Source: Pontederia crassipes
Lineage: Eukaryota > Streptophyta > Magnoliopsida > Commelinales > Pontederiaceae
Reading direction: 5' to 3'
Length of the DNA stretch: 64,000 nucleotides
NCBI GenBank assembly: GCA_030549335.1
Contig: CM060183.1
Coordinates: 25,618,552-25,682,551 of the forward strand
Below the pieces are notes generated by a model. That model ran no database searches. It was not told the DNA's origin and saw only the letters and a program-made list of their open reading frames with translations. Each line of letters starts with the position of its first letter. Position 1 is the first letter of the stretch. Shown one piece after another: positions 36,337 to 49,339 of this stretch. The position numbers were made by a program, and so were the translations under genes.

Positions 36337-38610
36337 TGTAAAATTGTATTATGAAATTATTTGTTATGTTACTCTTCTTTTTAAAATGATTAAATGTTAC
36401 ATGTTACTAAAAATCTTAGTGGATAATTATAAATGTCTTTACATAGTTAAAATACATTTATCACATTTAAAGTCATTAAATTTGAAAATCTTTTGAAATA
36501 GAAAAATAAGAACATATGAAAAATAAAAAAAAGGTGTATGTCACTTTTGGTATGTAGACTATGTTGATATTCTTGTCATGATTGATGTGCTGACATTTTT
36601 ATTTTAAGATGAAAAATGAGCTATAAAATATGAAAATGCTTAAACTTGTATTTATAAATCAATTGGAACAATTAAGGGAGAGTTGATTATGATGTTTATG
36701 AAATTTGCATCATAATATTGTATTTGGTTGTGATATGATTATACATGATATACTATTATTCAAGCTTGATTAACAACATTACTAATCTTTATGTAAGTGT
36801 GAATTATATGAACTAAGAACTGTTTAGCTAGTAAAAGACTTACTAAATGGTATTATTGAAAACTAGAATAAAAAATTATTTTGTGAAGTATACTTGAAAA
36901 TTTTTCGTACATTGTTGATTGGATATAAAATAATTTTATATGATTAGAAAGAAAAAAAATCATACTCATATGATGCTTTCATGATTTACATTTAATATCA
37001 AATTATAAAAAGATTCTTAGTTATAATTGATGGCTTATGATTTATTTGTTTGAGTAGCATATTAATATTGTAGACTCAAAATCTTATCATCTTGATATGA
37101 TTATAGTTGTGGCTCTAAGAATCATTGATTTATACTTTGGATTATATTTGAGTAATTCTCTTTTAAAAATGTCAATATAATCTTTATTCGACGTGAAGAA
37201 ATAGGAACTAAAAAGTACTTCAAGAGGTTAATGATGATACTTGACAATTAATTAGTTGATATCTTTTGCTTCATGCTAATATTATGATATGCACATAATA
37301 GTATTTGAAATATATTATTCTTTTTACTATTTTATGAGCCACTAAATTTTCTTTGTTATAACTTATTGCACTATAGTCACTTGAATTTGTATGCACTTTA
37401 TGATCTTCGATATATTATATTTGAATATATTAGTTAACTACATTGGTGTAAGTAGAAAGCCAATGTATAATGAATATTATTGTCAAATTCTCCTATATAT
37501 AGATAGAAGCTTATCTTTTGATCCAACAAATTGCAAGAAGCATGCTCTTTGTTAAGAATTATAGTTCTTGTATTCTGATTGTCTTATTAATTAAATTAAC
37601 TTACTAAATAATATTTTTATATTTAATTTTCAAATCATTTATATGACATACAATGTATGGATGTGCGAAATAGTAGCTCATGATATTATTGTATCATGTC
37701 TTTATGTTCAAATTTGATTCATGGTTGTATGTTTTTTGTAATAACCATAAATATTGGGAAGTTAAATGATTTATTATTTTAAATTCTTTGAATAACAATA
37801 TAAGAATTTAGGGGTAATGATGGAGGGGTGGGTTAGGATAGCGGAGTATAGGTTGATGAAGTTAAGTGTGATGATGATTTATAAAAATCATGTTCAAATA
37901 TAAATTAGTGGGGTGAGTTAGGTTAGTTTAATCCACTTTTTGTTTAGATACAAAATATAGTATATGAGTTATGTAAGATTTAGTTTGATAAATTTTTTAT
38001 TATCTTTAAGAAATTTTTTTTATTTCATTGAGAAGAAATAAAGATAGAGTAGAGATACTTATTTCAAATCGCCTCAAAAATATTAATTTGATTGGTTTAA
38101 TTTTAAATCAAATGATGGACTTATGAAGCTCAAGCTATCTCTAATTAAATTAATAAAAGTTGTATCCAATACAAATTTTAAATCCACCCATTCTAATTAA
38201 ATCTAGTCCATTCCTTTTATACTTATTTATATTTTACATTTAGGCTTACGATTTAACTACGATAGAATGTTATAAGTTAAAACTAAAAAGGTTTGAAATT
38301 TGATTTTAAAAGTAATTTTTTTAATCTTATCTATTCTCTTTTTTTTTGTCCACGAGGTCAACAATTATAAGAGATCTACTAAGTTAACTAACTGCCAAGC
38401 CGTAACTAAGAGATCCACTAAAGGAGAAAAAAAACTGCAAAGAATATACATACCAAATAACAAATCTAAGTTTTCCGACAACTATCTTTTTTTATTCATC
38501 AAATGTAATTTTTCCAACTAGTATCTTTTTTCATCCGTCCTCAAATCTTTCTCCAACAATTATCCTTTTTTTCATTCGTCAAGTTGAAGTTATCCAAAAC
38601 AATTATCTAT
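36337..38610. other. AT-rich intergenic DNA
   Basis: No gene, array or defined element was recognised. Confidence 0.5.
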
Positions 38611-38619
38611 TTTTTTTTC

Positions 38620-39190
38620 ATTCTTTAAGAGTGGTCTGATTATTTTCATTCTCCAAAAAAGTGGAACCAGGCTACTAGAACAAGGAGTCACGTGACCCCT
38701 GTTCTAGTGGTCTGATTCCATTGGTGGAACCAAACCATTATTCACGTATTTCTTTTTTTTAATTTTTTTCTTTGATTTGACACCACTTTTTTTTCATTTT
38801 TCTATTTTTTTCTTTTTTCTTTACATTATTATTTTCTCTTAAAATAAAATATATATTAAATGTAATATATTTATTATAAAAAGGATTAATAAGTATTATT
38901 TATTACTTATTATTTTATTAAAAAGTTTTAATATTTCATTAATTTAAATTAATAAAAATTGATTTTTTATATTTAAGTAATATATTTTTCAACAATTTTT
39001 TTGACATAATTTTTTTCATATACATTTATATTTTAATATTTTTAACAAATTATATAATATATATTTATTATACATATTTTTAATTCAAACACCAACTAAA
39101 ATTAACCCATCACATCTATTTTTTCATATCACATCAATTACCTTATTCCTTCGTATCAAATTCCATTCTATCAAAGCACACTCCGAACTA
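38620..39190 (+). repeat. Tourist-like repeat, uninterrupted relative of 55467-58873
   Basis: 38690-39180 aligns in order with the two halves of the split element at 55.5-58.9 kb: ggagtcacgtgacc, gttctag, ctgattccat, then the AT-rich run including aaaattgattttttatattta and taaaattaacccatcaca. Here there is no LTR between gtcacgtgacc and gttctag, so it shows the unoccupied arrangement. Its own TIRs are worn. Confidence 0.65.
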
Positions 39191-42175
39191 ATATGTCAAC
39201 TCAACTATTCATCGGAAACTTGATAGAACTTCAGTTCTCGTTGCCAAAGGGTCCCGTGTGTTCCACGTAACGAGGAATTCCAAACTAAAAGGGAACCTAA
39301 TTCAAATAAAAAAAATGAGAACGTAAACCAAATGGGTCTTGTCAATGGCCCATCAGAAAAAGGCAGAAGGTTCATAAGCTAGTTAATATTTCTTATATCA
39401 GTTAATCTTGTGGTAACTAAAAACTGGACATAGAACATTGAACTCTTTGACACTTCATAGAATCAACCATCACCTCTTTGGTTTCACAATTGCGAGTTGT
39501 AAAAAAGGTAGGCGAAGTAAATTATGTTTACTTATACCCTTAATCTTTTATATTGTTGCTTGTGTTAACTTTCATAGCATAAGGCGATTCCATGGATGGG
39601 ATAATGCTACCTTGCATTTGCATAGATTGGTAATATCAGAGATTCAGAGGAGTCATCTTGCAACTTTGAGCTGATGGTGATAGATGAATTGTGGCCAAAC
39701 GAGAAAAATTGAAGCCTCCTACGTGCATATCCATCATTTGACACGCAGAAAAGGCTTTGGCCTACCTTCAAGCCCAGCCATGTCCCCTTTCTCTGGTCCA
39801 TTTCATCTATGCGAGGGAAACACCCCACCCACCCCCTTGCCAAACCCAACGCTGCCACAGCAGCACCAATTCTGCTAACAAAGACGTCTCAGTCAACATC
39901 TATACTTAAATCCTCATCAATGAGCACACAAATTCATAATAAACGTGACTAGTCTTATATGAGAAAAATGATATAATGTTGTGATACTCCAGTCCTGTAC
40001 CTTTCTTTACATAAAAAAGGGGAACCGTATAATGCTCAATGGATCAAACGCCCATGCAGTTGATGGAGGGGACCTCTAGTTGTCATTCATGGCGAGATCC
40101 CCACCCTTGTTCCTCCAGATTGTTGAGGGTTCATCTCAGGCTTAACTGGCATTTGTTTGTATCCAATAAAACTCTTACAGCAGCACCGTGGCCGATTGCA
40201 GGTTGGGGGAACATCCACAGGTGGCCAAATGGCCCATGTTCTGCAAAGCACTTGTACTGTCAGCATCACCCCACGGTTCCGATGAGACCACACCACCCAA
40301 CCCCTCCCCTCACAAACTTCTTATTGACCCAATGAGAACAGGAACATAAGATCGTGTCACAAGAAAACTCCTTTCAGACGACAGAAATCATCATCTATAT
40401 TGCCTATCAGAGGTTTAATCTGGAGAACAAATAAGCTAATCAAGTGTTTGTACCCCACCAACAGCCATTCCAAATAGTCACGATTCTGTATGGGAGTTGT
40501 TCCTGGCTACTTGTGAGCCTCACAGTGTTTTCCAATAATTAACCATTATTGACATCTGCGTATCTTTCATATTATCGAGTGACTTTGTCAGACGCATCAC
40601 CACTTCCTTCAGTGGCCTTATAAGCACTCGAGGAGCAAAGCTACACAGGTCATTTGTTTCTAGCGTTGCATAATGGCTCATTATTCATGCAGGTGGTGGT
40701 CATGGGTGCCATTTGGAGGAGGTCACTCAGTCAAGAACACGAACTGAACAATTCCCACTCAAATACTCGTGAAATATGGCACTGAAGGGCACGCCAACCT
40801 GAGGGGATTGCTAACCTTAGCAGCTTGGGCACCACTGTGCTTCTCACTTCAGGAAGTGAATGATGATGCCTTATGACCATTGAGCCATCCAGATCTTTTT
40901 TTCCCCATCTTTTCTATCACAGATAATGGCATATCAAGCCAGCTGCCCAGACCGCCCAATCTAGAATCTTGTCCCCTTCGCTTTTCCTTGGTGGTTTGCC
41001 CTTGTAGAAAATGTCCTCTCACAGTCCACATGAATGTGCTCTTGAGTGCAAAGAAAGAAAGGCAGCATCCACAGAGAGGGCCTTGTCAACAGACCTTTCA
41101 AAGCAAAATGGGGTATATTGAAGGACTGTGATGGTCAATGGTGATCACTTCATTTAACCCAAACAGGGGGAACGCTTATATCTCCAGCTGCAGCAACACC
41201 ACTCCTTTTTGCCATCTTAGATAAAGCAAAACCTCCTATTCTCTTGATGCTTGCGGGTCCGTATGATCACTTCAATTTCACCACCCCGTCAGAGATGCAC
41301 TCAAATATAGTCGGAAACATGTTATAGTGCTTCATTTACCTTTGAATAAAAAGAAAGTCAAAAGGCTCCCCCCCCCCCCCCCCCCCTGATGGGTCTGGCA
41401 ATGCTGCTGGTTATACAAGACAGCAGAATAAATTTCTGGCATTCAGGAAGCTCATTTCAGAGGTTATACAAGTTCCAGGTTCCATCAAGGTTGTAAAAGG
41501 AATAGATCAGGTACTACAATGTTAAGGTAACTGATTTCTTGTAAAATGTACCAGAATCGGCAAAGTGATCCCCTGTGCCAATCTGAATTGTAATAACGCA
41601 GATAAGGAACAAGTGAACAAGATATCCATGCTTAAAGATGTATTATTACAATCAAGTGGCAGAGGAAGAATATCTAATTCCAATGACAGATGTACATGTT
41701 AAAACAAGATCACTTATTAGATTTTGTAGAAGTTTATGAATTACAGGAACAAAGCATGTACAAGATCCAGCCATCGATTTTTCAAGGGTTAATGACAAGG
41801 GACCAAGTCATTGCAAATGGCTACCAATTCACCAGAATCTCGCCAGATTATTGAGAAATAAATTTATGCATCCTGAAAAAAAGGATTCAAATCCACAAGC
41901 GGCCTCACTGTTCACTGCCAAATTCATCTACATTTGGAAGTTTCTTCACGTATGAAGAATCAATGGAACAGGGAATTACAAGTATTCATAGTATACACAA
42001 GAGAGCAGACCCTATGTACCTCTTTGCCATATTCTCCACCATAATCTCTTCTCAATCCGATTACAGTGCACAGCCCGCTTCAACTAAGCAGCTCTCCAAC
42101 CAACTCCCTCGGTTGGTTCCAGTCAGGCCTTCGACAAGAATGTGAAAAAGACCAAAATCAATGCGCATCCTTTCA
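39191..42175. other. Intergenic DNA and presumed 3' region of the U-box gene
   Basis: GC is higher than elsewhere (39.6-41.2 kb), but frames are short and lack domains. The last few hundred bases before 42176 probably include the 3' untranslated region of the U-box gene, which reads leftward. No clear polyadenylation site was chosen. Confidence 0.4.
41368..41386. repeat. Homopolymer of 19 C
   Basis: An uninterrupted C tract; the minus strand carries G19, on the transcribed side downstream of the U-box gene. Confidence 0.95.
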
Positions 42176-43555
42176 TCATTGGATCGTCCTTGTTAGCTTG
42201 CACTTCGATATGAAATGTGTTGTCGTATAATCCAGGCTACAAAGTTTCAACAACTCCACGGCCCGCTGCTTTAGCTCTGGAGCACAACCGCTCTGTATCA
42301 CAAGCAGCAGCTTTGCAGGCAAGCCGGCCTCTATCGCGACGGAAGCACATTCATCCGGAGCAAGCTTACACACTGACAATATTATCGACAATGCATACTG
42401 AGTGCAAGGTTCAGACACCCTCATCAAGATCTTCACTGCATTGATGATGGCGTGAGGGCATTCTTTCAATGCTGTGCGCCCGTCGGGGATGGAAGAAAGA
42501 TCATCCAAGATCCCCAATGCTGATTCCAAGCATTCTGGATTCAGATTAGGCAATAGCTCGACAAGCAGTGGAACGGCCCCTACGCTCACGATTAAGCTTT
42601 GAACTTGATTATGGGAGCATATGGTCCTTAACAAGCAAAGACCTGCTGATATTCCATTTGGGTGTCTCTTGTCCTTCACCAGTCTCAGCAATCCGACCAA
42701 AAGACTCAAACTTGACACGATCTCAGACCGGAAACTTCTGTCTGCCGTCAGCATTTCGATGAATTTGGTACAATTGATCTTGGTCTCGATCGTCCCCTCG
42801 TTCAACATATCCACGACGAGAGATATCTTGGCAGGCTGCATCAGATTAGTCTTCGCATCCGAATCTAATGTAAGATTAACTAATATAGCGATCACCTCAG
42901 AGCCGACGGCATGCGAGGTGAAGGGCCCCAAAAGCGAACACAAAAGGTTAATACCACCAGCGTCCGCCACGGCCTTGTTGATGGACGTATGAGCGATCAC
43001 GATCTTTTGCAGTTCTTTGAGGACCTGGATACGGGCCTGTCCCTTGGCCTTCTTAAGGCTCTGCACAAGCTCGGCGGCGCGGCCCTGGACGTCCTTGGAC
43101 CTCTTCTTCATCCGGAGATACCGTTGCGAAAACCAGGCGTGGATCAACTGGTGGAGCGTCCGGTTCGGCGTCACGGCCTCGTCCCAGAGCTCCTGCATGG
43201 TGGTAGGGCAAGTGAGGTGCCCAAGTGAGAACCACTTCAGAATGTTGGCGCGTTCGTAGGTCTGGCCGGTGCACAGGGTGACGGGATCCACCATCGGCTC
43301 GAGGGAGATTGGGCAGATGAACACCGTGGGCACGTCCTCCGGCACCGCCGCCGAGTCCAGTTCCTCGATCATCCTCTTGAGGTCCAGCTTCTCCACGGCG
43401 CCCAAGATAGCGTCCTTCGCACTGGGGAGGCCCACGTCACCGCCGCCTCCCAAGATGCCGTCTTTCACGGCCGTCTCTAGATCCAGGATCTGCCCACCGC
43501 CCTCCAGCCTCCAGGAGGCCGGCTGCTGGTACTGTGGCATCGTCGGAGATTTCAA
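42176..43555 (-). CDS. U-box/ARM-repeat E3 ubiquitin ligase, PUB30/PUB31-like
   Basis: This is an intact, intronless frame of 459 residues. After an N-terminal region containing LDLETAVKDGILGGGGDVG (24-42) and LDLKRMIEELD (57-67), the U-box covers about residues 77-143: VFICPISLEPMVDPVTLCTG, then TYERANILKWF, TCPTTMQELW and TPNRTLHQLIHAWF. The U-box is a RING-like fold without zinc that recruits E2 enzymes and transfers ubiquitin to substrates. Residues about 160-450 form ARM-type helical repeats (such as AVGSEVIAILVNLTLDSDAK and SLSLLVGLLRLVKD) that normally bind substrates. The C-terminal ISKCKLTRTIQ and overall length match, from memory, Arabidopsis PUB30 and PUB31, so the subgroup is fairly secure; orthology to one or the other is not. 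Substrates cannot be inferred. The 5' half is GC-richer than the 3' half. The start is the first ATG of the frame. Confidence 0.95.
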   Translation of the reverse strand: MKSPTMPQYQQPASWRLEGGGQILDLETAVKDGILGGGGDVGLPSAKDAILGAVEKLDLKRMIEELDSAAVPEDVPTVFICPISLEPMVDPVTLCTGQTYERANILKWFSLGHLTCPTTMQELWDEAVTPNRTLHQLIHAWFSQRYLRMKKRSKDVQGRAAELVQSLKKAKGQARIQVLKELQKIVIAHTSINKAVADAGGINLLCSLLGPFTSHAVGSEVIAILVNLTLDSDAKTNLMQPAKISLVVDMLNEGTIETKINCTKFIEMLTADRSFRSEIVSSLSLLVGLLRLVKDKRHPNGISAGLCLLRTICSHNQVQSLIVSVGAVPLLVELLPNLNPECLESALGILDDLSSIPDGRTALKECPHAIINAVKILMRVSEPCTQYALSIILSVCKLAPDECASVAIEAGLPAKLLLVIQSGCAPELKQRAVELLKLCSLDYTTTHFISKCKLTRTIQ

Positions 43556-44420
43556 AAGGCAGCACCCTTGACCGAAGTTTGGGACTTTTATGGTAGTGGA
43601 GGGGCAAGTAACAGAGGAAGCAGACTACCAGAAGACCGAACGGTAAGAATGGACAACGATAAAGCTGGAAGATGAAACGGTAAGAATGGACAATGGTAAA
43701 GCTGGGAGCAGTTAACTTTTACTCTCCTTTGGGATGCTGTGTGCTTTGGGCTTTGGTGGAGTAGGCTGTGCTGGTGCTGTTCGCGCTGGTGGTGGTGATG
43801 GTGGCGGCTGCTTCAGTCAAAAGGGACGAAGAAGCCATCATAACAAGCATAATGGACTCATTATCTCCACGCCCACCCAGCTGCTTTGCGCTAAAAACCC
43901 ACCGGCCCCTCTCCCCCTCGCCTCTCTTTGCTGTCTTCCTCTTTGCTAAAGCTCCCACCTTGGCCTTGCCAGAGATTAGAGAAAAGTAGGTATCATGACC
44001 AAGCAAAGTTCCCCTTCCTCTAGATCAGAAAAATGAAGAGGAAAAAGAAAATAGTGGCTCTGAAGATCTGAAGGCTGTACAGGAGACCAAGGAGCAAAGA
44101 AAAGAAGCGGCAATTGGTGATTACAACATGCAAAACGGGATAGAAATCCCAAGAAGGACGGGAGAAGGAGAGGAAAGGCGAGCCGCGAGCTGTACCCAGC
44201 AACGGGATGTGAGATCAAGTATCTGTATATCCCCCTGCAAAGTTAAAACGACGGAAGGAAGAGGGGGGGAGAGAGAGAGAATGAAGGGAGATGAGTTTTA
44301 AAGAACGGATTTTTACGACTGTCATTAAATAAAGTTTAAGGGAAGGGGGGGTCAGGAGGTTGTCAGCTACCTGGCGCTCGTCCTCCCTCATCTTCCCACT
44401 AATTTCCATATTAAAAAAAA
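43556..44420 (-). promoter_or_regulatory. Presumed 5' leader and promoter of the U-box gene
   Basis: On the minus strand a CTCTCTCTCTCCCCCCCTCT tract (about 44258-44280) is typical of plant leaders. A weak TATA-like TTTATTTAATG lies just upstream (about 44320-44331). If transcription starts there the leader would be about 750 nt and contain short upstream frames (for example 44006-43719) or an unrecognised intron. Confidence 0.3.
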
Positions 44421-45444
44421 CATTTTTTTTTTGCTCTCAAATCATCTTTTAGTCAGGTTTTTACTCTCTAATCAAAATGAAGCCTATCCTAAAAAGAAAA
44501 TGATAAATATACGAGAACATTTTCGGCAAGAAATATTTTTTGCACGTAGTGAGCTGTTTTTTTATTTTTACTATATTTTTAGTTACGAATGAAAAAAAAC
44601 AGGAAGATAAAATTTCTTCACAATTTGCTACTTTTTACATCAGGATTTTTTTCCAGGCATAATGGAAAATAGAGAATTAATTTGCACCCAAAAATTTCTG
44701 CCACTGGTGGAGAAAAAAAATAATTAACGGAACGGGCAAGCGGAATAATAAAATCTTGGCAGAGGAGGAGGACTGACCGGGAGTCACCGGTGGCGGGCGG
44801 ACGTCTCGGCCCCTTCACCGCACGTGCAGTCGCATCGTCGTAGTCTTCCCGGTCTCGGTAGTAACGAAGACCGAAACGGCCCAAATTGACGTATCCTTCG
44901 GAATTATGTCATATTTTTTTTTTTGTATTTTTTTATACAAAATTTATGTCCTGTTTTATATTGGACAAAGTTCTGCTAATGGGTTTGGAAACCCAACTCG
45001 ATGTATACAGGGATTGAGACGTCCCCGTCGTCATGGTATAAAGAACAAATATGATTATATAATAATATATTTAAAATTTTAAATACGATATATTTGTATT
45101 GTATAGTAAAATACTTAAGAGTATACCACAAGTCTTTCTGAATTTGAACTTTATTATGCAATAAAAACTAGTCTCTATCCAAATGGATTTGAATTGGAAT
45201 AAAATCTCCAAAAAATCGAATCCGTAGGACCTACTCATATAATGTAGTCATGGACACCATTTTGTTAAAAGCTTTGTTTTTTATGATATTTTCCAAATAT
45301 AAAATATCAGACATATAATCACAAGTGATCTTCAAAAATATGCATCTAGTAACACAAGGATGCTAAATTTTTCAGTCGTCACCAGCATTTTTTCTTTCTT
45401 GCAAACCTGTCAAAGTCAAGCATTTGCATATGAACTTTCATAAA

Positions 45445-45445
45445 G

Positions 45446-45487
<42 letters not shown>
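45445..45487. repeat. Compound (AT)n(GA)n microsatellite
   Basis: About ten AT units run directly into about eleven GA units. Confidence 0.95.
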
Positions 45488-45690
45488 CATTATGTTGCAG
45501 CACTCTTCAGTTATCCGTTCAATCATTAATTGTGACTATGGACTACTTGCACAATTTACGAATTCTGTTGCAGCACGATATTGCTTTTTGCTTAATTGTG
45601 TGTTGTTGCCACTTTTTTTTTTCTTATCAGAAACTTTTTTTCTTTATCATTTCCTCCTCCTCAAGGATTCAACTGTTTGCAAGCAGATCC

Positions 45691-45748
45691 ATTCTGTCTA
45701 GTTTTGTTATCAGAAACTTTTCATTCTTATCAGCAAACTAGACAGAAT
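45691..45748. repeat. Short perfect inverted repeat
   Basis: ATTCTGTCTAGTTT (45691-45704) pairs perfectly with AAACTAGACAGAAT (45735-45748) around a loop of about 30 nt. The loop contains ttatcagaaactttt, which also occurs about 90 bp to the left. Confidence 0.7.
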
Positions 45749-48700
45749 TTATCAGCAATATGAAAAGTTTTGTGATGAACAAGAAACGCTGTTAAGCCTA
45801 GAAAAAAAGAACCTATAAAAATAATAAAGCAAGTATCAGCAGTGCATGCTGAAAATAACAGTTGGGATTGGCTTCTTCTGGGTGGCTTTCTTTTCTCGGT
45901 CCTAACAACGTGAAGTGGAAGTTGGTGAATGGTAATTTGACTGAACGTGTGATCTCAGTCGATCGAGAAGGGATGTGACCCCTTGCCTGGTCTTCCTCAA
46001 CCTCCACATATGGAGAGCAATGAACTGTGCGAGAACTCCCACCATCCCAATGATCACTCAAACTCCATTCCGGACGACGGTGCATGCTGCAAACTGATAC
46101 GTCCACAGTATTCCATCAGTCAGTCTTAAGAGACGTACGTACCTCGAACAGGAGGAAGAGAAGAGAAGAGAAGGGTTTTTTTTACCCTTAAATTACACCC
46201 TTGAGGAGTACCTTTCCATGACCGGTTCTCTGCCTGCATTAAGGGCCGTTTTGGAATATTCAAACTATGAAGTTGCAGATTTATTTTTTCTCTGTAAGTT
46301 CTTAGTTTATAGTTCGACGTGAGAGGTGTAAATATTTTCGACCTGTCCTCCTCGTTATAGTGGTTACAGTGAAAAGTTCTCACAAGCTTCAATCAGGCAA
46401 TGCATAAAGATGGGACAAAATAATTTCTTCTTATGAGATATTCCAAGTTTTACTCTTTCGTCTAATTGTAATTGGATATGTAATTTAGAACAAATTACTT
46501 AAATTAGTGGAATCGGGGCACTAATGTGATAATTTAAAAATAATAATAATAAAAGTAAAAGGGTCACTTTACAGTGGCGATCGAGTGGGCAAATATTTAA
46601 AATAAAATTGGGGCCTTAATCGACGAGAATCATTTCAGAGTCCAATCGAGTCAGAAACTGTGTATTTTGTTTTCTTGTAAAATACTTCAAGTTCTGACTC
46701 GCAAAGCAGTCGGTCTTTTCGAGGCCACGTTACATTCACTGCAGTGCCAAATAATTCCCCACCCCCTCACAAATAATGCATATCCAAAGCCAAGGCCCCA
46801 CTAAAAACCTTTTAAAAATTCAGTCTTTTGATTGAATAATCTTGTTTTTTTATAATATACTTTAGTCTTTAATTCTTTACATTTGTGTGTTATTTATTAT
46901 AAATTTGTGGATTAGTGTATTTTCATTTATTTTCTTTCTAGTTTTTGCACGAAGTTAATGTCCAAAATTTCAACTAAAGAAATCGGGGATTGAGTTGTAG
47001 ACTAAAGAATGAGAAATGTGTTTATAAGATTAATGTTATAGGATTGACTACATTAAAATTATAAATATGTTTTCTTAGGAAAATAATTTATATAATAACA
47101 TTGTAGAATTGAAACGTCAAGTTAAATTTTCGATTGAATTCCCTTAATTTTCAAACTAAATATTTTATAGTTTTGTTTTGAATGAAATGTCAGACACCGA
47201 TTGAGCAACCAATGAAATAAATATTGTAAAATTTTGAAGGGCATGGGACTTGTGGGGACCTTCAAAGACTTAATCTTTATTTAATGGCACTTTGATGAAT
47301 AAAAAAATCCTTCGTCAGCAAAGTTCCAACTAAGCTATTGACCGATCTAATCCGGACCATCTCTCTCTCTCTCTCTCTGACCACCTTGTGAAGCGGGTCC
47401 CGTGGCCTGTTGCATGAACCTAATGGCCAGTTAGACGTCGACACATGTACCCCGAGAGTGCTTCTCCCCTTGCTTCTATTTCAAAAAGTTTTGGCGGTCC
47501 AAATCTTTGAGCTTTTATTTTACTTGTAGTTAATCCCAGCAAATGAACACACTGCATCTACAATTGCTGATAGCATAACTTTGAATCCAAAGTTTCATTC
47601 CACCATTATTTTTTTTCTCGAGTATATGATAAGTTATGCAATACAAAACAAATTTTCCCAGTCATGATTCATCTACCATGCATCTGTTTCTAATAAGCAG
47701 GTCCATTGCATTGGAGATCTATATATATAGTTGTAAATGGATTTGTTTTTTTTATGATTTCTTTGGGCATAAGCGAAACAGACGTGAGAGACAGATATGA
47801 ATGGGGGGAGAGAGAGAGAGAGCAAGAAGCCGGTTGATTGGTGTTCATATCTGTTTGAATAAATGAGCTTAGTCAATGCCATCCAATTTAAATCAGTTAA
47901 TTTCCGACAAAATTTCAAAGGTAGCTTCCTTACCGGGATGTCCATTGGCATGATGGCGGTTATGTGCTTTTTCAGGTTAGCAAAATAATTATTCGTGACG
48001 ATATAAAATAAAAACCTTTGGATTTATGAAGTTACCAAATATTATAATTATTTTGGTCTTTTAAGCCGATTGTGCATATTATTATGAAGTTATATATCAA
48101 AAGTCTTGATTGAATATCTAAAAAAATTAATCATATCAAATTAATTTTTATAATCGGTAATTCGTCCATATATAATTAATCTTTTCACGTTCATTTGAAA
48201 TTAGAATATTATAAACTAATGAGTTTAGATCCAAAATAATAATAAGATATCATGTAAGTGCTTTTATTCTAGTTAAAATGAATATCTTTGGAACTTTTGA
48301 AGCACTATCTAGTGCTTAATTTTAACCTCATTTCATGCCATTTTAAGTGTGAGTAACAATTGTCACGCTCGTTACACTCAGTCAAAAAAAAGAACATCAA
48401 CTGTATATTTTGACAAATGACAAGTAAAGATGACAGTGAATATTTAATATTCGTCACATATATTCTTTATGTTTTATTATCTTTTTCATCCTTTTGGTCT
48501 TGATGACTCGTCGATGTCCAAGACTAATAACACCCAATTAATTCGACGTTCGTTCAGGCTCAAACAGAAATGATATATGCCCGCCAACATGAGGAATCTG
48601 AGAATCGAATTTGAAACTAGCACCTAACGATAGTGCAAGTTAATTTTTTTTTTCTTTTCTTTAGTTACGTATCCAATCAATGATAAAACTTTCATATATA

Positions 48701-48774
48701 CATAACGCCCAAAGATAAAATTCGCATGCGAAAAGTCTATAATGTTATGGATACACATCTCGCGTGAGGGGTAC

Positions 48775-48780
<6 letters not shown>

Positions 48781-48840
<60 letters not shown>

Positions 48841-48856
48841 TACTACTACTACTACT
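48781..48856. repeat. Compound (AT)29 and (CTA)n microsatellite
   Basis: Twenty-nine AT units (48781-48838) are followed by about six TAC/CTA units. Confidence 0.97.
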
Positions 48857-49214
48857 GCATTATTATAGTGAGTGACTGAGTGGAGCTGTGGAGATCTATA
48901 ATATTTTTCTTGTATGCATGTTATTGCATTAAGCACGGTCAAGATCTAAGCCCTCGTGTATTCAAGAAGCCCGACATGGGGAGATGGATACAGCTCCAGC
49001 CCCTCGTCACCGTGACCTAATCGACAGATCAGATCTCTTGCCATTTAAACTGCACCATCAATTGATGCCACCACCATTAGCGATCCTTCTAATAACATTA
49101 TTGACTGCACATTGGGAGCTATGACGTAATTACCTTGAATTAGCTTCGTAGCTTCCAAAAAAAAATTAATAATGCAATTAATAAATGCCAAGACCACATG
49201 AGCGCCAAAAGCAT

Positions 49215-49322
49215 CATGCATGCATGCATGCATGCATGCCTCGCTCACGAGCAAGTCGATCCGTGGGTGGGATCGATTCGTCCGCATCGAAGAGCCGATC
49301 GAAGTGGTGCATGCATTCATGC
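49215..49322. promoter_or_regulatory. CATGCA (RY-like) motif cluster
   Basis: A (CATG)n run at 49215-49239 and a palindrome gtgcatgcattcatgcac near 49305-49322 give many CATGCA cores, the RY element bound by plant B3 factors. No gene next to it was identified, so this may be simple repeat. Confidence 0.3.
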
Positions 49323-49339
49323 ACTTGATCGATTGGGGG

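Larger units (their letters stand above)
44421..48780. other. AT-rich intergenic DNA with microsatellites
   Basis: No credible gene was seen. A GC-richer island near 44750-44880 gives an 88-residue minus-strand frame without a domain. There is a (CT)n run at about 47361-47379 and a (GA)n run at about 47806-47822. Confidence 0.4.

Noticed and set aside
43719..44006. 95-residue minus-strand frame upstream of the U-box gene
   Set aside because: Low complexity (serine/threonine/alanine) and lies in the presumed leader; at most an upstream ORF.
48745..48942. 65-residue frame containing a long YIYIYI run
   Set aside because: Simply the (AT)29 microsatellite translated.
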